Assembly: GCF_905475395.1 (NCBI RefSeq)
Contig: NC_058338.1
Location: forward strand, 8,198,935 to 8,262,934
Direction: 5' to 3'
Origin: Chrysoperla carnea
Taxonomy: Eukaryota; Arthropoda; Insecta; Neuroptera; Chrysopidae
Length of the DNA stretch: 64,000 nucleotides
Both the position numbers and the translations under genes were made by a program. A model generated the notes under the pieces. It was not told where the DNA came from, searched no databases, and worked only from the letters and a program-made list of their open reading frames with translations. Shown here one piece after another: positions 11,580 through 23,164 of this stretch (within the stretch, counting starts at the first letter, position 1; every line of letters begins with the position of its first letter).

Positions 11580-12260
11580 CCACACTTAAATGATATAAAT
11601 ACGTTTTCTTAGCAACGGTAAAACTGTGTCTGGCATTGATAAAAGAGCATGAAACATAATTTGATGAAAATTGTCTTAAGGATGTATGAGCATGAAAACA
11701 ATGTTTGACTTAAAGGCTCAAAATTTTTTGGTAGGTAGGCTTTTACTCAACGAATATGTGGTTAAAATTTCAGCTTAGGTATTCATGCAAACTTTTAACA
11801 CTCTCACGCATGTATTCTGTCATACTCGTGATATTTATATGCCTAGATGTAAATCGAACATTCTGTATATTTTTAAGCTATATGGTCTAAAAATGGCTCT
11901 TCAAATCAACTTCTAAAGAAAGCAATCCTACCAAGTTTCATTGCAATCTAAGCTGAATCATTATTTTCGAAGTTGATGACCCTAATTACCGAACTATAAA
12001 ATGTATTAAGAGTATTGCATTTCTCTAGTCCACTTTGTTTCTGACTTGATACAAGGTAATATGATAACTTATCGGATGTATCTTATGTCAATATCAATGA
12101 TGTATAGTCAGTCGTTTCTATAAGACTATATATTAAATCATTCCCTCAGGACTTGTTTAGTCTATTCTAAATTATCTCAGTCATCTATAATTGCTGCTAT
12201 CTGTGTTTTTAGATTGACTATATGTATATAAATTAAAAAAATACGTTTTCGTTTATTTTT
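11580..12260. other. AT-rich sequence, nothing recognised
   Basis: No coding motif or repeat family seen. Confidence 0.55.
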
Positions 12261-12262
12261 AT

Positions 12263-12750
12263 ACCATGTATATATGAAATATACCAAGGTATACTAAGTT
12301 TAGTTCCAAGTTTGTAACGCTTAAAAATATTGATGCTATTAACAAAATTTTGATATAGTTTTGTGTTCATAAAATCATCTAATTAGTCCATTTCCGGTTG
12401 TCTGTCGTCTGTCCGTCTGTCATTACGATAACTCAAACACGAAAAGAGATATCAATCTGAAATTTTTATGGCGTGCTTTTAACCGTTAGAGATAGAACAA
12501 AAGCTTTAATATAAAAAATGTTTCTTATAAAATTATAAACATCTTTTGTTTGAAACATTTTTTCGTAAACATCACTGTTTATCCGTGAGAGCGCAAATTA
12601 TGCCCAAATTGTTTAGTATGTATTATATGGGCATATCAGTTATATAAGTGTGACATGTATGTATGTCTAATGTGACAGAGTAATCAACACTTTCTATGCA
12701 TGGTATTTCAACAACTAACTCAGTCAATTGTTTGTTTTCACTTGTTTTTT
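12263..12750 (+). repeat. Family A, copy 4, near full length with internal deletion
   Basis: TACCATGTATATATGAAATA at the left, CAACAACTAACTCAGTCAAT TGTTTGTTTTCACTTG at the right; the CCGT microsatellite is reduced. Confidence 0.75.
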
Positions 12751-13194
12751 ATATTGCGACACATTTGTCAATATTTTCAGCACATATTGCATTAACAAAG
12801 ACGTCAATCAAAAATTTTGTTAGTAAATTGTCCTGACTATGAAACATAAAGGTAAGTTGAAAATATCAAATTGTTTTTGTGGATCCATTACAAAAGCTTC
12901 CCTATGAGAATCTAATAATACATAACATATTAAAATTAAATTGGATTGGTAAAATTCCATTAGAATACATTATTAGTACATACTAGAACACTATTTAATA
13001 TCACAATAATTTTGTGACATATTACTAAAAATAAATAGTAAATTAAAATCGATAGAAGCTTTATTGTTTATACAGTGCTTGCACAGAGTATGTACCTTTT
13101 GCCTTAAATTTTCCGAAAATAAAAAATAAAATATTGAAATTAATTGACACAATTTATCATTATTAAATCTTTTATTATTTATAATTGTATAAAT

Positions 13195-13760
13195 GAAATA
13201 TGTATCAAGGTATACTAAGCTTACACCCTAGTTTGTAACGCATAAAAATATTGTTAGGTTAGGTTAGGTTAGGTTATATTGGCTGTCCACGAAGGACACA
13301 CTTAGGCTATAGAGTGTGATACCATATTAGTGTTTTACCACCTTTCCGCTGATAATTTCATTTACCAACTCCTCTATTTCAGAGGCCATGTGCACCTTAT
13401 TCATGCATATACCATGCACTACATCAGCCCATCACAACTATTAATTACATTAATTTGGTTGCGACGGTGGGAATCGAACCCGCTATCCTTAGAATACGGA
13501 ATTGGTTACGCCTTAACCAACTGAGCTTATAGGACGAGGTATTGGTATGGGTATTCATAAAATAACCTAAAGTCTGTCTGTCTGTCTGTCTGTAGATACG
13601 ATAACTAAAATGAAAAAGAGATATCAAGCTAAAACTTTTATGGCATATCCAGGATAATAAAAGTAAGGTTGAATTCGTAAATAAGCAACATAGCTCAATT
13701 GGGTCTTGATTTCGTAGGATCCATCTCGTTAACCGTTAGAAATAGAATCAAAGATGGTAG
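13195..13760 (+). repeat. Family A, copy 5, interrupted by SINE1
   Basis: GAAATATGTATCAAGGTATA to GCATAAAAATATTG, then SINE1 (13256-13541), then GGTATGGGTATTCATAAAAT through GTCTGTCTGTCTGTCTGT to AACCGTTAGAAATAGAA. Confidence 0.7.
13256..13541 (-). mobile_element. SINE1, full-length copy (tRNA head, CCTAA tail), reverse strand
   Basis: Reverse strand: head GTCCTATAAGCTCAGTTGG (A box) and GCGGGTTCGATTCCC (B box), then the body GAGTTGGTAAATGAAATTAT CAGCGGAAAGGTGG, then GTGTCCTTCGTGGACAGCCA and ATATAACCTAACC tail units at the 13256 end. Inserted into a family A repeat, which resumes on both sides (13195-13255, 13542-13760). Confidence 0.82.
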
Positions 13761-14289
13761 CTTCAACTAGTGGTGAAACATTCTCGCAAACGAAATAATT
13801 TCTGGAACGTACTTTTGAAAATTTTCGAAAACTAAATAATAAATGGCGGCCTAAAGACATGATAAAGTTATGAATGATTTAAAATTTGGTGCACATCCGT
13901 TCAAATGCAAATCATTTAAACCACCATTTATTGATTTTTAAATTTGTCAAAACATAATTTATATTTATTTATATTGTACATAATAATTTATAATAAATGT
14001 TGGCATATATTTATATTTAAATGGAATAATGTACAAGTAATATGAATTACATAATAATGTTTTTTTTCTCCATAGTTTATTACTGCATTGTAGGTACTTG
14101 TAATAAACTTTTGTAACCGATTACGAACATACAAACATCGAATAAAAACTGAATAAAAAAAACTAATTCTTTGTATCACTTTCAACAGTTGCTAAGTGTG
14201 TACAAACCAACTCAGTGCTCATGTGCGTAAGGGCGCAATCGCTTTTAACTACTGACTGAGAGATTAAAGGTTCGAATCCAGGTAGCATT

Positions 14290-14540
14290 ACCATAAATTA
14301 CAGATTTCTGTAAAAATAGTCAATATAAAATATTTCACGGCCATCTTTTCTGATGTACTCAATGAATAATAACGACTATTATACATTTAAAAAAATAGAA
14401 AACCAAACATATATTTTACTTGTGTAAAACAATCCTTACCATTTTTTCGAGTGTTTTAGAAAGGGGATAATCGAGAGCAATTTTGATCAATCTTTACTTT
14501 TAAACCCAGCGAAACGGGTGGGTATCACTCTAGTATGCTT
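14290..14540 (-). repeat. Family D fragment, reverse
   Basis: Ends AAACCCAGCGAAACGGGTGG GTATCACTCTAGT, the inverted head; inner parts CTGATGTACTCAATGAATAA and CTTGTGTAAAACAATCC match 1410-1520. Confidence 0.6.
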
Positions 14541-14822
14541 ATAAATCTTGATTTGACGGATGCTTTCAGAGTAGTAAACAGTGAATTCTTCAACAATTTT
14601 TTGGATGGCTCAAAAAATAAAATATCCACGATACACCTCTATAGAGGCTTATGAAATAAGTAGCCTAGGCGATTGAAAAAAACAGTAAACTCTTCTGTAA
14701 CTATTTACAACTTTTTTTTACATGCAATCAAACTCTACAACCTATAATAACAGAGTATATCTTCAATTCATTTGAAATGAGAAAGCAATGATGATATAAT
14801 CGTACATGGTAGGAGCTTTGTA

Positions 14823-15460
14823 TAGTCTAGTCAACAAGCACTATTTTAGGACGAACCAGCCAAGGTGTCCTTTGATCTTACGAAACTTTTCGAACACAAA
14901 GGAATAGGTTGTGATAAAAATAAAAAAAGTTATGAAAGCAACCTAAAAAACTAAGTACAATCTAACGTCAGAAGATGTTGAGAAATTTGATGTCCCTCAT
15001 CAAACTCGACAATTTTTGTTTAAAATATTAAAATGGCCCAACCGTATTAGATAGGTGGAAAAAATCTGAAAATTTGGTAAATCGAAAATAGTGACCATTT
15101 CAAAAATAATAGTTATTTGTGTTGTTAATCGAGCGTGAGTAAAATGCCCATGATGCGAGTGCCAACGAGATAAAGAACAGAAAATTTGCCAAAAAAGTCC
15201 TGCCTCACGGAACTCTACCACTTTTTTATCTCGATCTTTTTTTTAAATTTTGGATATCCTTAATAATTTCCGAGATATTTGCAAACAACTCAAACCCTCC
15301 TTTTTATGTTATTTTTTAATAGTTTATAACTTGTGTAATTTTTACCACGGCTTCTCGATTTGTGTTCGAAATGTTCAAAAACATAATTCTGAATCAAATG
15401 AAACCTTGGTCACAACTATATCTGTTTCCTCCCAAAATGATGCTTATATTGACTAGACTA
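14823..15460. mobile_element. Palindromic element of ~640 bp
   Basis: Ends TAGTCTAGTCAA (14823-14834) and its inverted match, ending GACTAGACTA at 15460. Further inside, TTTTCGAACACAAAGG and its counterpart TTTGTGTTCGAAATG continue the pairing. No ORF with family resemblance. Confidence 0.65.
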
Positions 15461-15875
15461 ATATGCCTATACACTATTACTCTGTGTAGGAACAACAATC
15501 CTTAACTCCAAACATATACATATATATCTTTGGCCTCATAACTCACTTTTAATGAGCGGCTTACTCGTAAATCATGTGTTCATGAACTAGTAGTAGGTTG
15601 GTTGATGGCGACACGGGGAGTTTGTTTTTATAATAAACCTTCTTACCTACAATGAAACCTGGATTTAACTTTTAAAAATAATATTATAGTATAATTCTAA
15701 TCAAATAAATGGATAAACTAAAGTCAGCTCATGGTCATTATAGTGGGATGTTGTTAACTCTTGGTGGGATCTTGTTAAATGAGTGATCAAACACACCAGT
15801 CCTGAAATCTAGTGGTCGAAGGTTCAAATCACTGCAGCGACTGTTTGCCAATTTGCGTTGTTTGGATGCGGAGAA

Positions 15876-16212
15876 GGTTAGGATAGGTTAGATTATATTG
15901 GCTGTCCACGAGAACAACACTTTGGCTATAGAGCCAATTGTGATACCATATATGTGTGTTACCATCTTTTCCACTGATAATTTCATTTATCAGCTCCTCA
16001 ATTATTTTTAGAGGTTGAATGCACCTTCTTCCTGCATATCCCATTACACTACCCTGGTGTGTTACCATCTTTTCCACTGATAATTTCATTTATCAGCTCC
16101 TCAATTATTTTGAGAGGTTGAATGCACCTCTTTCCTGCGTATCCCATTACACTACGCAGGCCATACGTCATATGGAAATGGTTACGCTTTTACCCATTGA
16201 GCTACTAATAAG
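15876..16212 (-). mobile_element. SINE1 copy with an internal 103-bp tandem duplication, reverse strand
   Basis: Tail (TTAGGATAGG on the plus strand) near 15876; the body segment starting GTGTGTTACCATCTTTTCC is present twice (15954 and 16057). The A-box part of the head remains near 16200 (AGTAGCTCAATGGG on the reverse strand); the B box is not recognisable. Confidence 0.7.
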
Positions 16213-16429
16213 GTAGACTTTATTGCGGAGAAAGAAACCAACATTGAACGTCAATGTTATAGCTCGTATACCACAAGGTGGCATTCGATTATACCTCGTA
16301 TCCAAAATCGGGAAAGTCACATTAAAATGTAATATCATGACGGTGAAATAATTCGTCCAAAGCGAGTACCTATTAAGAGAACCCATCTAAACATATAACA
16401 ATATATTTCAACGATTAGGTGTTCGTTAT

Positions 16430-16478
16430 AAACTGGGGACTAAACTTAGTATACCTTGATATATTTCATGAATTTAGA
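16430..16478 (-). repeat. Family A terminal fragment
   Basis: GGGACTAAACTTAGTATACC TTGATATATTTCATG only. Confidence 0.6.
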
Positions 16479-16479
16479 G

Positions 16480-17240
16480 ATAAATAGCCGAGACAAAATA
16501 GACCGAAAAAAATTTCCGTAATAGAGTCCCATTTTTGAACGCAAGGGCTAAAAGCTTCAGAACCCAACCAAATCGTCTACAGTCGACAAACTCGGCCCGA
16601 CACTCCGGGTCTAAACAATTTTTGGTCTATTTTTTCCGATAGTCATATTTCATATAGTTAGGTATAAAAATAATCATTAATTGATTTGATTAAATAATGG
16701 AATTACCGGAAAAAACAACCGGAATTAACGCAATAATTTTAATTACCACAGATGCAAACAAAAAAACTCGAGTGACAAAGTAAAAACAAAAAAATTGGTT
16801 CACCAATTTAAAAGTAAAAACTCCATGTATTATCTAATAAAGAATATTATCACACAAATAATACTGCCCTAATTGTGTTTAGCAAGGTTGGATATAGAGA
16901 GAGCCTTTTTCAAATAAAAAATAAATGTATATCCCACCACATTGTTAAATGTCTTCCACCCACAAACAAAAGAAGAAGAACGATCGCTATTTAATTTGAA
17001 TTGGTTACATTTTAATGAACTAGTTATTAAATGAACAGTGAGTTAGTTGTGTATCTACAGTTGCATAAAAAAAAGGCTCTATATACAAAGTTATGGATGG
17101 ACGTTGTGTTAAATTATCTACAATATTCTGGTTGTAATAGTATTTGTAATTCTTACACGGTCTTCTTTTTATTTACATCGAGTGTTTCATGACGATTTTA
17201 CTTATCATAACAATTTCAGATGAAAATATTTTCTGATAAT
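16480..17240. other. AT-rich sequence with a weak inverted repeat
   Basis: AAAATAGACC near 16496 is inverted at about 16624 (GGTCTATTTT); otherwise nothing. Confidence 0.5.
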
Positions 17241-17477
17241 AAACTAGCTGTTAACTACCCGCTTTGCTGGGCAACATCTCCACTAGCACCCCTCCCTCCA
17301 CATTTCCTTGCGTGGGATAACAGTTTTGTAATGTACACGTCATGCTCTTTTATTTGATACCCCACTTAGGTATATTTGTAAATATTCGATAATTCCTTCC
17401 CACTTTCTCGCTACACCTTTCTACCCTCCGAAGGTTAAAAGTAGATAAAAACAATATTAGACCAACTGAATTGCATT

Positions 17478-18160
17478 TTTTTAAGGAAAAAATTAGTTGC
17501 AAGATCGGACCCATTTTTTTGTGTAGGACTAAATGTGTATAACTGAGGAAAAATATTTAAAACAGCTGAATTTGGCCGGAAAGGGGTGCGCCGGGGGTGG
17601 AAATAGGGAGCAAGTGGTTTTTAGCGATTTGTGGCTAAAGTATTAATTATACAGAAAAAAGTTAAATAGGAAAGTTCTTGGCAATAAAAAAATACATAAC
17701 TTTTGTGCTTACCATTTTTTCACATAACCTCAAATTTAACGAGTAAAATGTAAAAAACAAATTTTTTTGTTTTTAGCGTTTCTTTTTTAGAAAAAAAATT
17801 CGGAAAAACTGGATATGTTGAGGAAACGTTCTGTGTTTTATTACCAACAAATTGTTTTTTGATTTTTTAAAAAAAGTTAAATAGTTTTTGAGATATTCAA
17901 TTTTTTGGCAAAAACCACCCCTTTTTTCAGCTGGATGAACAATCTATTTTTTTTCATCCAACAGTGTTGACCATGGTCTCATTTTTTTTGTTAAGATGTA
18001 TATTTTCATTTAAAAAAGTAAAAACATATCAATGCAATGAAAAAACATTGTTGAAATCGCCAAAAACTAAAAATTCAATTTTTTCATTTACACATTTTTT
18101 CAATGTCTATGATAATTATACAATTAAAAATTAAAAACGTTATAATTAATATTTTTGCTA
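17478..18160 (+). repeat. Left arm of the foldback element
   Basis: Inverted partner is 19092-19772. Confidence 0.82.
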
Positions 18161-18332
18161 TCTGACATTTTATATATAAATATTTAAAAAATTTTCATTA
18201 TCATTGCTGGGAATATTAGCTTTTTAAAAATAATTGAAAGAAAAAAAGTAAAAATTTTAGAATTTGGAACAGTTTTATATTTTTAATATTATACAAACTT
18301 AAACTTAAACTCCTCAAATTATTTTCTCGCCG

Positions 18333-18610
18333 TTAATTTTCTTCGTTCTCTTCGGGTTCTTTTTCTTTCTCTTCCTGGTCGATTATTGACGCAGGTTCTA
18401 TAGCAATTTCTTGTTCTTCATCTTGATCAGAATCGTCATTACGGTCATAAAATACCACCTCAGCATTAGTGCAGTTTTGTAAATCGTAACAGTACATAAA
18501 TTAGTACATTTTAAGGCATGTTTTCTGCAACTACATTTGGAGGTTGTACATCCTTTTTCACACTTGCAAGAAATTCTGCCCAATAGATTTTCCAATTTTT
18601 GAAATAACAT
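18333..18610 (-). pseudogene. C-terminal fragment of a Cys-rich (CXC-type) protein with acidic tail, frameshifted
   Basis: Reverse strand. The first frame reads ENLLGRISCKCEKGC and continues with the pattern CxC-x3-C-x4-CxC-x6-C-x3-C. After a frame change near 18488 it resumes with YCYDLQNCTN, followed by a strongly acidic tail (NDDSDQDEEQE... EEKEKEPEENEEN) and a TAA at 18333-18335. Such Cys clusters with an acidic end occur at the C-terminus of several uncharacterised insect transposon-associated proteins; this assignment is from memory of the pattern, not a search. It sits in the loop of the foldback element, so may be a captured or original ORF of it. Confidence 0.6.
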
Positions 18611-18639
18611 GCATAGTCAATGTTGATTTCATTATATAT

Positions 18640-19090
18640 AACACTGATATTCAAGTATAGAACCTGATATTCAAGTATAGAACATACTATAAAATTTTCG
18701 CCTAATTTGCGCCCTCACGGGTAAACAGTGATGTTTACGAAAAAATGTTTCAACTAAAAGTTGTTTATTTTTTTATAAGGAACATTTTTTATATTTAAAC
18801 TTTTGTTCTATCTCTAACGGTTTACAAGATGGGTCCTACGGACCGAAGACCCAATTGGCCTCACTTTAGACGTCCTGAGTACGCTGTAAAAGCTCGATAT
18901 CTTTTTTCGTTTTTGAGTTATCGTGTCCACAGACGGACGGACGGACGGACGGACGGAAATGGACTAATTAGGTCATTCTATGAACACCTATACCAAAATT
19001 TTGTGGGTAGCATCAATATTTTTAAGCGTTACAAACTTGGGACTAAACTTAGTATACCTTGCATATTACATATATGCATGGTATAAAAAT
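18640..19090 (-). repeat. Family A copy inside the foldback loop
   Basis: GCCTAATTTGCGCCCTCACG at 18700, GACGGACGGACGGACGGACG at 18933 and CTTAGTATACCTTGCATATT ending ATGCATGGTATAAA at 19086. The stop-free reading 18829-19086 is produced by it. Confidence 0.75.
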
Positions 19091-19091
19091 C

Positions 19092-19772
19092 GAAAACATT
19101 AATTATGAACGCGGTTTTAATTTTTAATTGTATAATTATCATAGACATTGAAAAAATGTGTAAATGAAAAAATTGAATTTTTAGTTTTTGGCGATTTCAA
19201 CAATGTTTTTTCATTGCATTGATATGCTTTTACTTTTTTAAATGAAAATATACATCTTAACAAAGAAAATGAGACCATGGTCAACACTGTTGGATGAAAA
19301 AAAATAGATTGTTCATCCAGCTGAAAAAAGGGGTGGTTTTTGCCAAAAAATTGAATATCTCAAAAACTATTTAACTTTTTTTAAAAAATCAAAAAACAAT
19401 TTGTTGGTAATAAAACACAGAACGTTTCCTCAACATATCCAGTTTTTCCGAATTTTTTTTCTAAAAAAGAAACGCTAAAAACAAAAAAATTTGTTTTTTA
19501 CATTTTACTCGTTAAATTTGAGGTTATGTGAAAAAATGGTAAGCACAAAAGTTATGTATTTTTTTATTGCCAAGAACTTTCCTATTTAACTTTTTTCTGT
19601 ATAATTAATACTTTAGCCACAAATCGCTAAAAAACACTTGCTCCCTATTTCCACCCCCGGCGCACCCCTTTCCGGCTAAATTCAGCTGTTTTAAATATTT
19701 TTAATCAGTTATACACATTTAGTCCTACACAAAAAAATGGGTCCGATCCTGCAACTAATTTTTTCCAAAAAT
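19092..19772 (-). repeat. Right arm of the foldback element
   Basis: Inverted partner is 17478-18160. Confidence 0.82.
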
Positions 19773-20089
19773 TATTAATATCAGATGTATTTAGCCTGGA
19801 CTATATATCTTTTAAGATGGTTGTATATCGTGTCAATATTTGAACTTAATCGATGCACAAATTTTTTATTTTTTGAAGCATATCCCTTTCTACCCCTTTT
19901 TCAACCCCTTACTCTACTATAATATGGATGTATTATACATAAAAACCTTCCTCTTGAATCACTCTATCTATTAAAAAAATCGCATCAAAATCCGTTGCGT
20001 ATTTTAAAGATTTAAGCATACAAAGGGACATAGGGACAGAGAAAGCGACTTTGTTTTATACTATGTATTGATATTTTCATACTTTTAAG

Positions 20090-20410
20090 AGCGTGATTCT
20101 GAAATCGTCGGGGTTTTAGTTTAGTTAAACCATTCTGGAGTTGTAATTTCGTGAGAAAGTATAGCAACAAATATATATTTGGAAAGTATAATGCCTTTTC
20201 ATTTGATACCTAACACGTTATCATTGAATCGAAAATTGTTTTTCGAAGATAACTTTATGTCCTCTAGAGGGCGTCGTATTCAAATTAATGTGACACTAAA
20301 TAGCCTATAATCAGTGGTCGATTAAGACGCTTTTAACGATACCTCATTTGTCAAATTATGATACCTAAGTAGTTTAGAAGCTAGGAAGGAACAGCCGAAA
20401 ACAAAAACTA
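20090..20410 (+). repeat. Interspersed repeat family E, copy 1
   Basis: GTCGGGGTTTTAGTTTAG, CTTTTCATTTGATACCTAAC, GCTTTTAACGATACCTCATT TGTCAAATTATGA; matches 59045-59725. Confidence 0.65.
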
Positions 20411-20591
20411 TTTTCAACTATATGTTCAAAATATGAACGTTTTAAACTCCAAATTGAACAAAGAGGAAGATACTTTAATAGTGACGTCATTGTTGAGTAT
20501 CGCGATACAGATTATATATATAACTCTGTTTTGCAAGAATGAAACGGACAACAATCTTTGAATGCTTATAACTTCTTCATTCTAATCAATT

Positions 20592-20609
20592 TTAACCCAT
20601 ATCTTCCCA
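20592..20609 (+). repeat. Left TTAA and 14-bp TIR of the piggyBac element
   Basis: TTAA followed by CCCATATCTTCCCA. Its exact complement precedes TTAA at 23144-23161. Confidence 0.93.
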
Positions 20610-20791
20610 CTGCACCATTTAAGGTGCACTTACATTTTATGTGACAAAACAAAATATTAACAAGGTTCGATAGGTTTTATAGTTTTATGTTATACTAGAC
20701 ATCTTCGCAGTTACTTTAATAGTGTTTGACAGTGATTGTGGTTATTCATTAAATTTTTATAAGCGATCGAGTTTTGTGAATTTCAACCAAT

Positions 20792-22854
20792 ATGAGTTCC
20801 CGGAAAGGGTAAGTGATAAGTTTTATATTTATTATTTAAAATTTTAGTGTAGCGGTATTTTAGTAAGTTATTAGTTATACTATCGGGTAATATCATGAAC
20901 ATGGTGATATTTTATTTTTATACGTGACTTTTGTTCGGTTAAATTGAACGCCCCATTTGAGGTGCGTTGGGAATGGGAGGCACCATGATAGTTTGTTGCA
21001 TTATTTTTATTTAAACGTAGTTTTTATACATTTGGAGTTATAACTTGTGCTCTTGTTTGCTTGCTACAGGTTGAATGTTCATGAAATTATATCGATCTTG
21101 GAAGACGATAGTCTTACAATTTCTGCTGACATTTTTATCACGCCACCTGGAAATGATGATTTGAGTGATGAAGATAGTGGAAGCGAGGATGTAGTGGAGA
21201 TTAGTAATCTATCGCGTCGCCAGTTGTTGGCTGAAGCTGAGGTTCGACGTACGGTTCCATCATCAGAAGGAGTTCTAGAAACGGTAGAAGATATTGATGA
21301 TATAAATCAGAAAGGAGAAGAGGAACAGCCATCCACATCCCAAGCCGTTGAACATCCTGCAAAGAAAGCTAGGACTATATTCAAGAGGAAGTGGGAGCAG
21401 ACGGATATAACAGCAAAACCTGAGAAGGAACACTCTACATCTGAGTTTGTTTTAAATAAAGACAATCCATTAGAATTTTTTGAGATGTTTTTTGATGACG
21501 AAGTATTAGAACTACTGCGTTCTAGTACAGAAAAAAATGCAATTGTCAAAGGACATGTAAACTTCAGGCTCACCATCGAAGAAGTGAAGAATTTTATAGG
21601 AATTTTACTGTTGTCTGGTTATAATAGTGCATCACGTTACAGATTATACTGGGATCAGAATATTGATACTCATCACCCTGGAGTTACTTCGTGCATGACC
21701 CGTAATCGTTTTGAAGAGCTTCTTTGTTTTTTTCATGCATGTGATAACAGTAATCTACCTCCCGATGACAAATTTGGCAAAGTAAGACCTCTTTGGAATA
21801 TGATGAATGAACGATGGCTAAAGTTCTTCCCCGGGGATAAACATTTATCTATCGATGAGTCTATGGTGCCTTATTTTGGTAAACACGGAACCAAACAGCA
21901 CATTCATGGCAAGCCTATACGTTTTGGGTACAAGATTTGGTCACTTTGCACACGATTGGGATATCTTATATATGGTGAACCTTATCAAGGGGCTAAAACC
22001 GGCAACACCAATCCAAATCTTGGTGTAGGTGGTTCCGTCGTGACCAATTTGATTTCTAAGCTGCCACCTGGTGATCACTATAGCTTTTATACGGATAACT
22101 TTTTTACTTCTTTACGATTACTTGATGAAGTGAGTCAGATGGGTCATGATATCACTGGGACTCTTCGGGCTAATAGAGTTGAAGGTGCGCCGCTGAAAGA
22201 TGTAAAAGAAATGAAAAAGACTGCGAGAGGCTCTTTTCATCAGATTACGGATGTATTATCGAACACGACATTAGTCCGCTACAATGACAATAACATCGTA
22301 ACTATAGCCTCAACAGAAAGTGGAGTTCAGCCAATTGGAAAGGTAAAAAGGTGGTGCAACATTAAAGAGTTGACGTAGATCAACCACACTGTTACCAAAT
22401 ATACAACAAGTTCATGGGTGGAGTCGACAGACTTGACCAAAATGTTGGTAAATATAGAATTGGTATAAGGCTAAAGAGATGGTATTGGCAAATGATGATG
22501 TTCCCCATAAATGTGTGTGTAAATAACGCATACCAATTGTACCGACTCTCACCAGCAGGTCAAGCTAAAGATTCCCACGATTTTTTGTCATTTACAAGAT
22601 ACATCGTACAAAGTTACCTAATTCTTGGCAAAGCATCATCATCTCTTTCAAAATCGATTGGAACTAAGTCACCTATGCCAGTCAAGAATAAACTGCCTGA
22701 TTCGATAAGGCTCGATGGAAAGAATCACTATACAATCAGAAATGAAACTCAAATTCGGTGTCGTGAATGCCACAAGAATACTAAGTTTCGTTGCAGCAAA
22801 TGTGGGGTGGGTTTACATCAACATTGCTCTCAATCTTTCCACACAATCAAATAA
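20792..22854 (+). pseudogene. piggyBac transposase (DDE_Tnp_1_7 family) with a 5' intron and one frameshift
   Basis: Cuts and pastes the element at TTAA. Best model: exon 1 20792-20808 (MSSRKG), intron 20809-21069 (GTAAGT...CTACAG), then a long exon; the splice brings MSSRKG in frame onto LNVHEIISILEDD. An acidic N-terminal stretch is followed by the transposase core from about LEFFEMFF. Catalytic Asp candidates are in LSIDES (nt 21854) and YTDNFFTS (nt 22094); the third and the accompanying Asp are in MGGVDRLDQN (nt 22414 on). A Cys/His-rich C-terminal domain (RCREC...FRCSKC...HQHC) ends at 22854. Reading is lost at about 22363-22375, where the frame shifts by a 1-nt deletion or 2-nt insertion, just before the third Asp. 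An unspliced start at 21047 is also possible. Numbering without exon 1 puts the first two Asp near residues 270 and 350, close to the 268 and 346 of the reference piggyBac enzyme. Confidence 0.9.
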
Positions 22855-22935
22855 TTTTTTTCTCTGATTGGTTCCTTTTTTCATTTGTTTGTTTCTTGAT
22901 TTTGTTAAAATAATTTTGTGTATTTTCATTTCATA

Positions 22936-22941
22936 AATAAA
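22936..22941 (+). promoter_or_regulatory. Candidate polyadenylation signal of the piggyBac transposase
   Basis: AATAAA 82 bp after the transposase stop codon and inside the right end of the element; correct place for the transcript end. Confidence 0.5.
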
Positions 22942-23143
22942 AGAGCTCCAATGAAACATCGTGTCTATTATTTCTCTACACATAGTCCATGGGCATATTT
23001 TCCCAACGCTCCATTTAAGGTGCGGTCCTGAAATTCAGTTTCAGTAAAACGCAAAAAAATAAAACTCATATTTTTGTCTAATTTAAGATCTACTTCTTTG
23101 ATATACATAATAAAAATAACAATTATTTCTGAATTTTTTGCCT

Positions 23144-23161
23144 TGGGAAGATATGGGTTAA
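23144..23161 (-). repeat. Right 14-bp TIR and TTAA of the piggyBac element
   Basis: TGGGAAGATATGGG followed by TTAA; exact inverted match to the left end. Confidence 0.93.
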
Positions 23162-23164
23162 TTT

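Larger units (their letters stand above)
17475..19775. mobile_element. Foldback element with ~0.67-kb inverted arms
   Basis: Arm 17478-18160 is mirrored by 19092-19772 with few mismatches by eye; landmarks are TGGGTCCGATC/GATCGGACCCA at the outer end, GGAAACGTTCTGTG, CAGCTGGATGAACAATC and CAATGTCTATGATAATTATA. The loop of ~930 bp holds a broken Cys-rich ORF and a family A copy. Outer ends are uncertain by about 20 bp and no clear target duplication was found. Confidence 0.82.
17243..20070 (+). mobile_element. Interspersed element G, split by a foldback insertion
   Basis: Starts CTAGCTGTTAACTACCCGCT, a head common to insect interspersed repeats (related heads at 1331 and 61752), and ends with GCATCAAAATCCGTTGCG then AAAGCGACTTTGTTTTATAC at 20035-20070, a frequent 3' end of insect retroelements. 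About 0.5 kb belongs to G; the rest is the foldback insert. Function and class not established. Confidence 0.5.
20596..23157 (+). mobile_element. piggyBac-type DNA transposon, complete ends, TTAA target duplication
   Basis: Element of 2562 bp bounded by TTAA at 20592-20595 and 23158-23161, the hallmark target site of piggyBac transposons. The termini are a perfect 14-bp inverted repeat, CCCATATCTTCCCA at the left and its complement at the right, beginning with the CCC typical of the superfamily. Subterminal repeats built around CCATTTAAGGTGC occur near both ends (20623, 23012), with a related CCATTTGAGGTGC at 20952. The interior carries one transposase gene on the same strand. The ends look able to be recognised, but the transposase is frameshifted, so this copy is probably non-autonomous. 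Confidence 0.93.

Noticed and set aside
18829..19086. 85-aa reading
   Set aside because: It is the translation of a family A copy including its GGAC microsatellite.
20592..20611. The TTAA-flanked ends as a chance inverted repeat
   Set aside because: 14 exact bases, correct CCC start, TTAA on both sides and a piggyBac transposase between them.
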